64,000 nucleotides of DNA from the NCBI GenBank assembly GCA_015501585.1, contig JADNRY010000004.1, forward strand, positions 868,001 to 932,000. Direction: 5' to 3'. Below are positions 63,323-64,000 of this stretch, one piece after another. Under the pieces are notes generated by a model, which ran no database searches, was not told the origin of the DNA, and was given only the letters and a program-made list of their open reading frames with translations. This DNA is from Rhodocollybia butyracea. Lineage: Eukaryota > Basidiomycota > Agaricomycetes > Agaricales > Omphalotaceae. Each line of letters opens with the position of its first letter. Positions within the stretch are counted from its first letter, which is position 1. A program made the translations under genes and the position numbers.

Positions 63323-64000
63323 ATGTCGACCAGAAATATCGCAGCTCCTGCAGCTAATATTCCGTTGCCAACTTTACAAGCCCACGCGCAAAACTTTCTC
63401 CGTTGGCGCGACGACGAAGTCGCTGCAGCCTTGAAGGATATCAATCTTGCTCACCAGAAAGAGCGTCGAGTCTGTGTCGAGTTGGAAAATCAGTTACGGG
63501 CATGTCAAAGGCACCTGGAACTTGTTCAGAGAAATGAAGCCAAGGTCATCGCCGAGTTTGAAAGGGTCAGCGCAGATTTGGAACAAGCTAGTGCTGATTT
63601 GGCGCGTCTGAGCTGTCTCGAAGAGAATATGAAGTTTGTCGTGGACGCACTCAACGAAGTCGGCGTGTATATGTTCAGAAATACCGAAGAAGTCGCGTGG
63701 CTTCGACTGCTTTGTGATGCAGCCAAAGAACCTCGATGGGCCGGGGTGCAGCGAGAATACTCCGCTCAGCACGAACTCCCACAACTCGATGATGCGTCTA
63801 GCACGATGAACCAGCCTTTAGACGCCGTTGTAGCCATTGATACTCTCCTCGACGTTTTCGATAAACGTGCACAATCACACAACCAAATGGAAAAAGAAAT
63901 GGCTCAGTTGAGGACCAATTTAGTTGGCAAGGATTCAAGAATCGCCGAGCTTGAAGCGACTGTTGCTCTACTTCGAGGAGATGTACGCACGGAGAATGGC
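63323..64000 (+). CDS. Coiled-coil protein, 5' part (runs off the window)
   Basis: An ATG at 63323 opens a frame that stays open for 226 codons to the window edge. It begins MSTRNIAAPAANIPLPTLQA. The region about residues 30-115 is strongly helical with heptad-like Leu spacing (VCVELENQLRACQRHLELVQ, SADLEQASADLARLSCLEEN). A second coiled segment follows near the end (EKEMAQLRTNLVGKDSRIAE). Trp residues occur at WRDDEV and EVAWLRLLCDAAKEPRWAGV. No family recognised; agarics have many such unnamed coiled-coil proteins. The start fits because the frame has no earlier in-frame ATG in good context nearby. Confidence 0.6.
   Translation, partial: MSTRNIAAPAANIPLPTLQAHAQNFLRWRDDEVAAALKDINLAHQKERRVCVELENQLRACQRHLELVQRNEAKVIAEFERVSADLEQASADLARLSCLEENMKFVVDALNEVGVYMFRNTEEVAWLRLLCDAAKEPRWAGVQREYSAQHELPQLDDASSTMNQPLDAVVAIDTLLDVFDKRAQSHNQMEKEMAQLRTNLVGKDSRIAELEATVALLRGDVRTENG

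Overview
The window reads as nuclear DNA of a basidiomycete fungus, most likely an agaric (Agaricomycetes). The genes have many short GT-AG introns of about 45-70 bases. The protein families are typical of agarics: F-box/leucine-rich proteins, Tc1-like DDE transposase relics, DUF3472, an HNH_2-type protein and Dal5-type permeases. A degenerate TTAGGG tract matches the telomere unit used by basidiomycetes. No prokaryotic, organellar or viral segment was seen. All gene models below were spliced by hand from reading frames and splice signals.

Left part (1-18.9 kb) is a decayed, repeat-rich accessory region. It holds a Tc1-like transposase relic, a multi-exon unknown gene with an in-frame stop, a 5'-truncated DUF3472 gene, a frameshifted F-box gene, and relics of an HNH-type and an SPX-domain gene. 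A small four-exon membrane protein gene appears intact. At 11.3-13.8 kb lies a young non-autonomous LTR retrotransposon (271-bp LTRs differing at one base, CCCCC target duplication). It sits inside a GC-rich repeat that abuts a degenerate interstitial telomeric tract. Further right are a 3' F-box fragment, a 340-bp near-perfect inverted repeat and a GCATCC-like minisatellite.

Middle part (18.9-33.6 kb): three Old Yellow Enzyme-type ene-reductase genes in the same orientation with an F-box gene on the other strand between the first two. They are followed by a HAPSTR1/DUF4588-like gene, a membrane GNAT, a candidate small secreted protein and the spindle-checkpoint gene MAD3.

Right part (34.5-64 kb): a MULE-like element (254-bp inverted repeats, 9-bp target duplication) lies left of an old tandem duplication of about 3.7 kb. 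The duplication copied a Dal5-type permease gene together with the promoter and first exon of the neighbouring AIP1 gene. The left permease copy looks intact; the right copy carries frameshifts; full-length AIP1 survives at the right edge. Then come the mRNA-export adaptor YRA1/ALY (tail-to-tail with AIP1), a membrane-anchored pepsin-fold protein without visible catalytic motifs, two tandem small paralogous genes that share a CRE-plus-palindrome upstream module, a bHLH regulator, a secreted Asp-box (sialidase-like) protein, the chitin-pathway enzyme GFA1 and the start of a coiled-coil protein.

A recurring observation is that many otherwise well-formed genes, including the essential GFA1, are broken by single-base indels, mostly in homopolymers. 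Summed exon lengths become multiples of three once these are allowed for. Part of the apparent pseudogenisation may therefore be consensus error; this should be settled before any loss of function is inferred.
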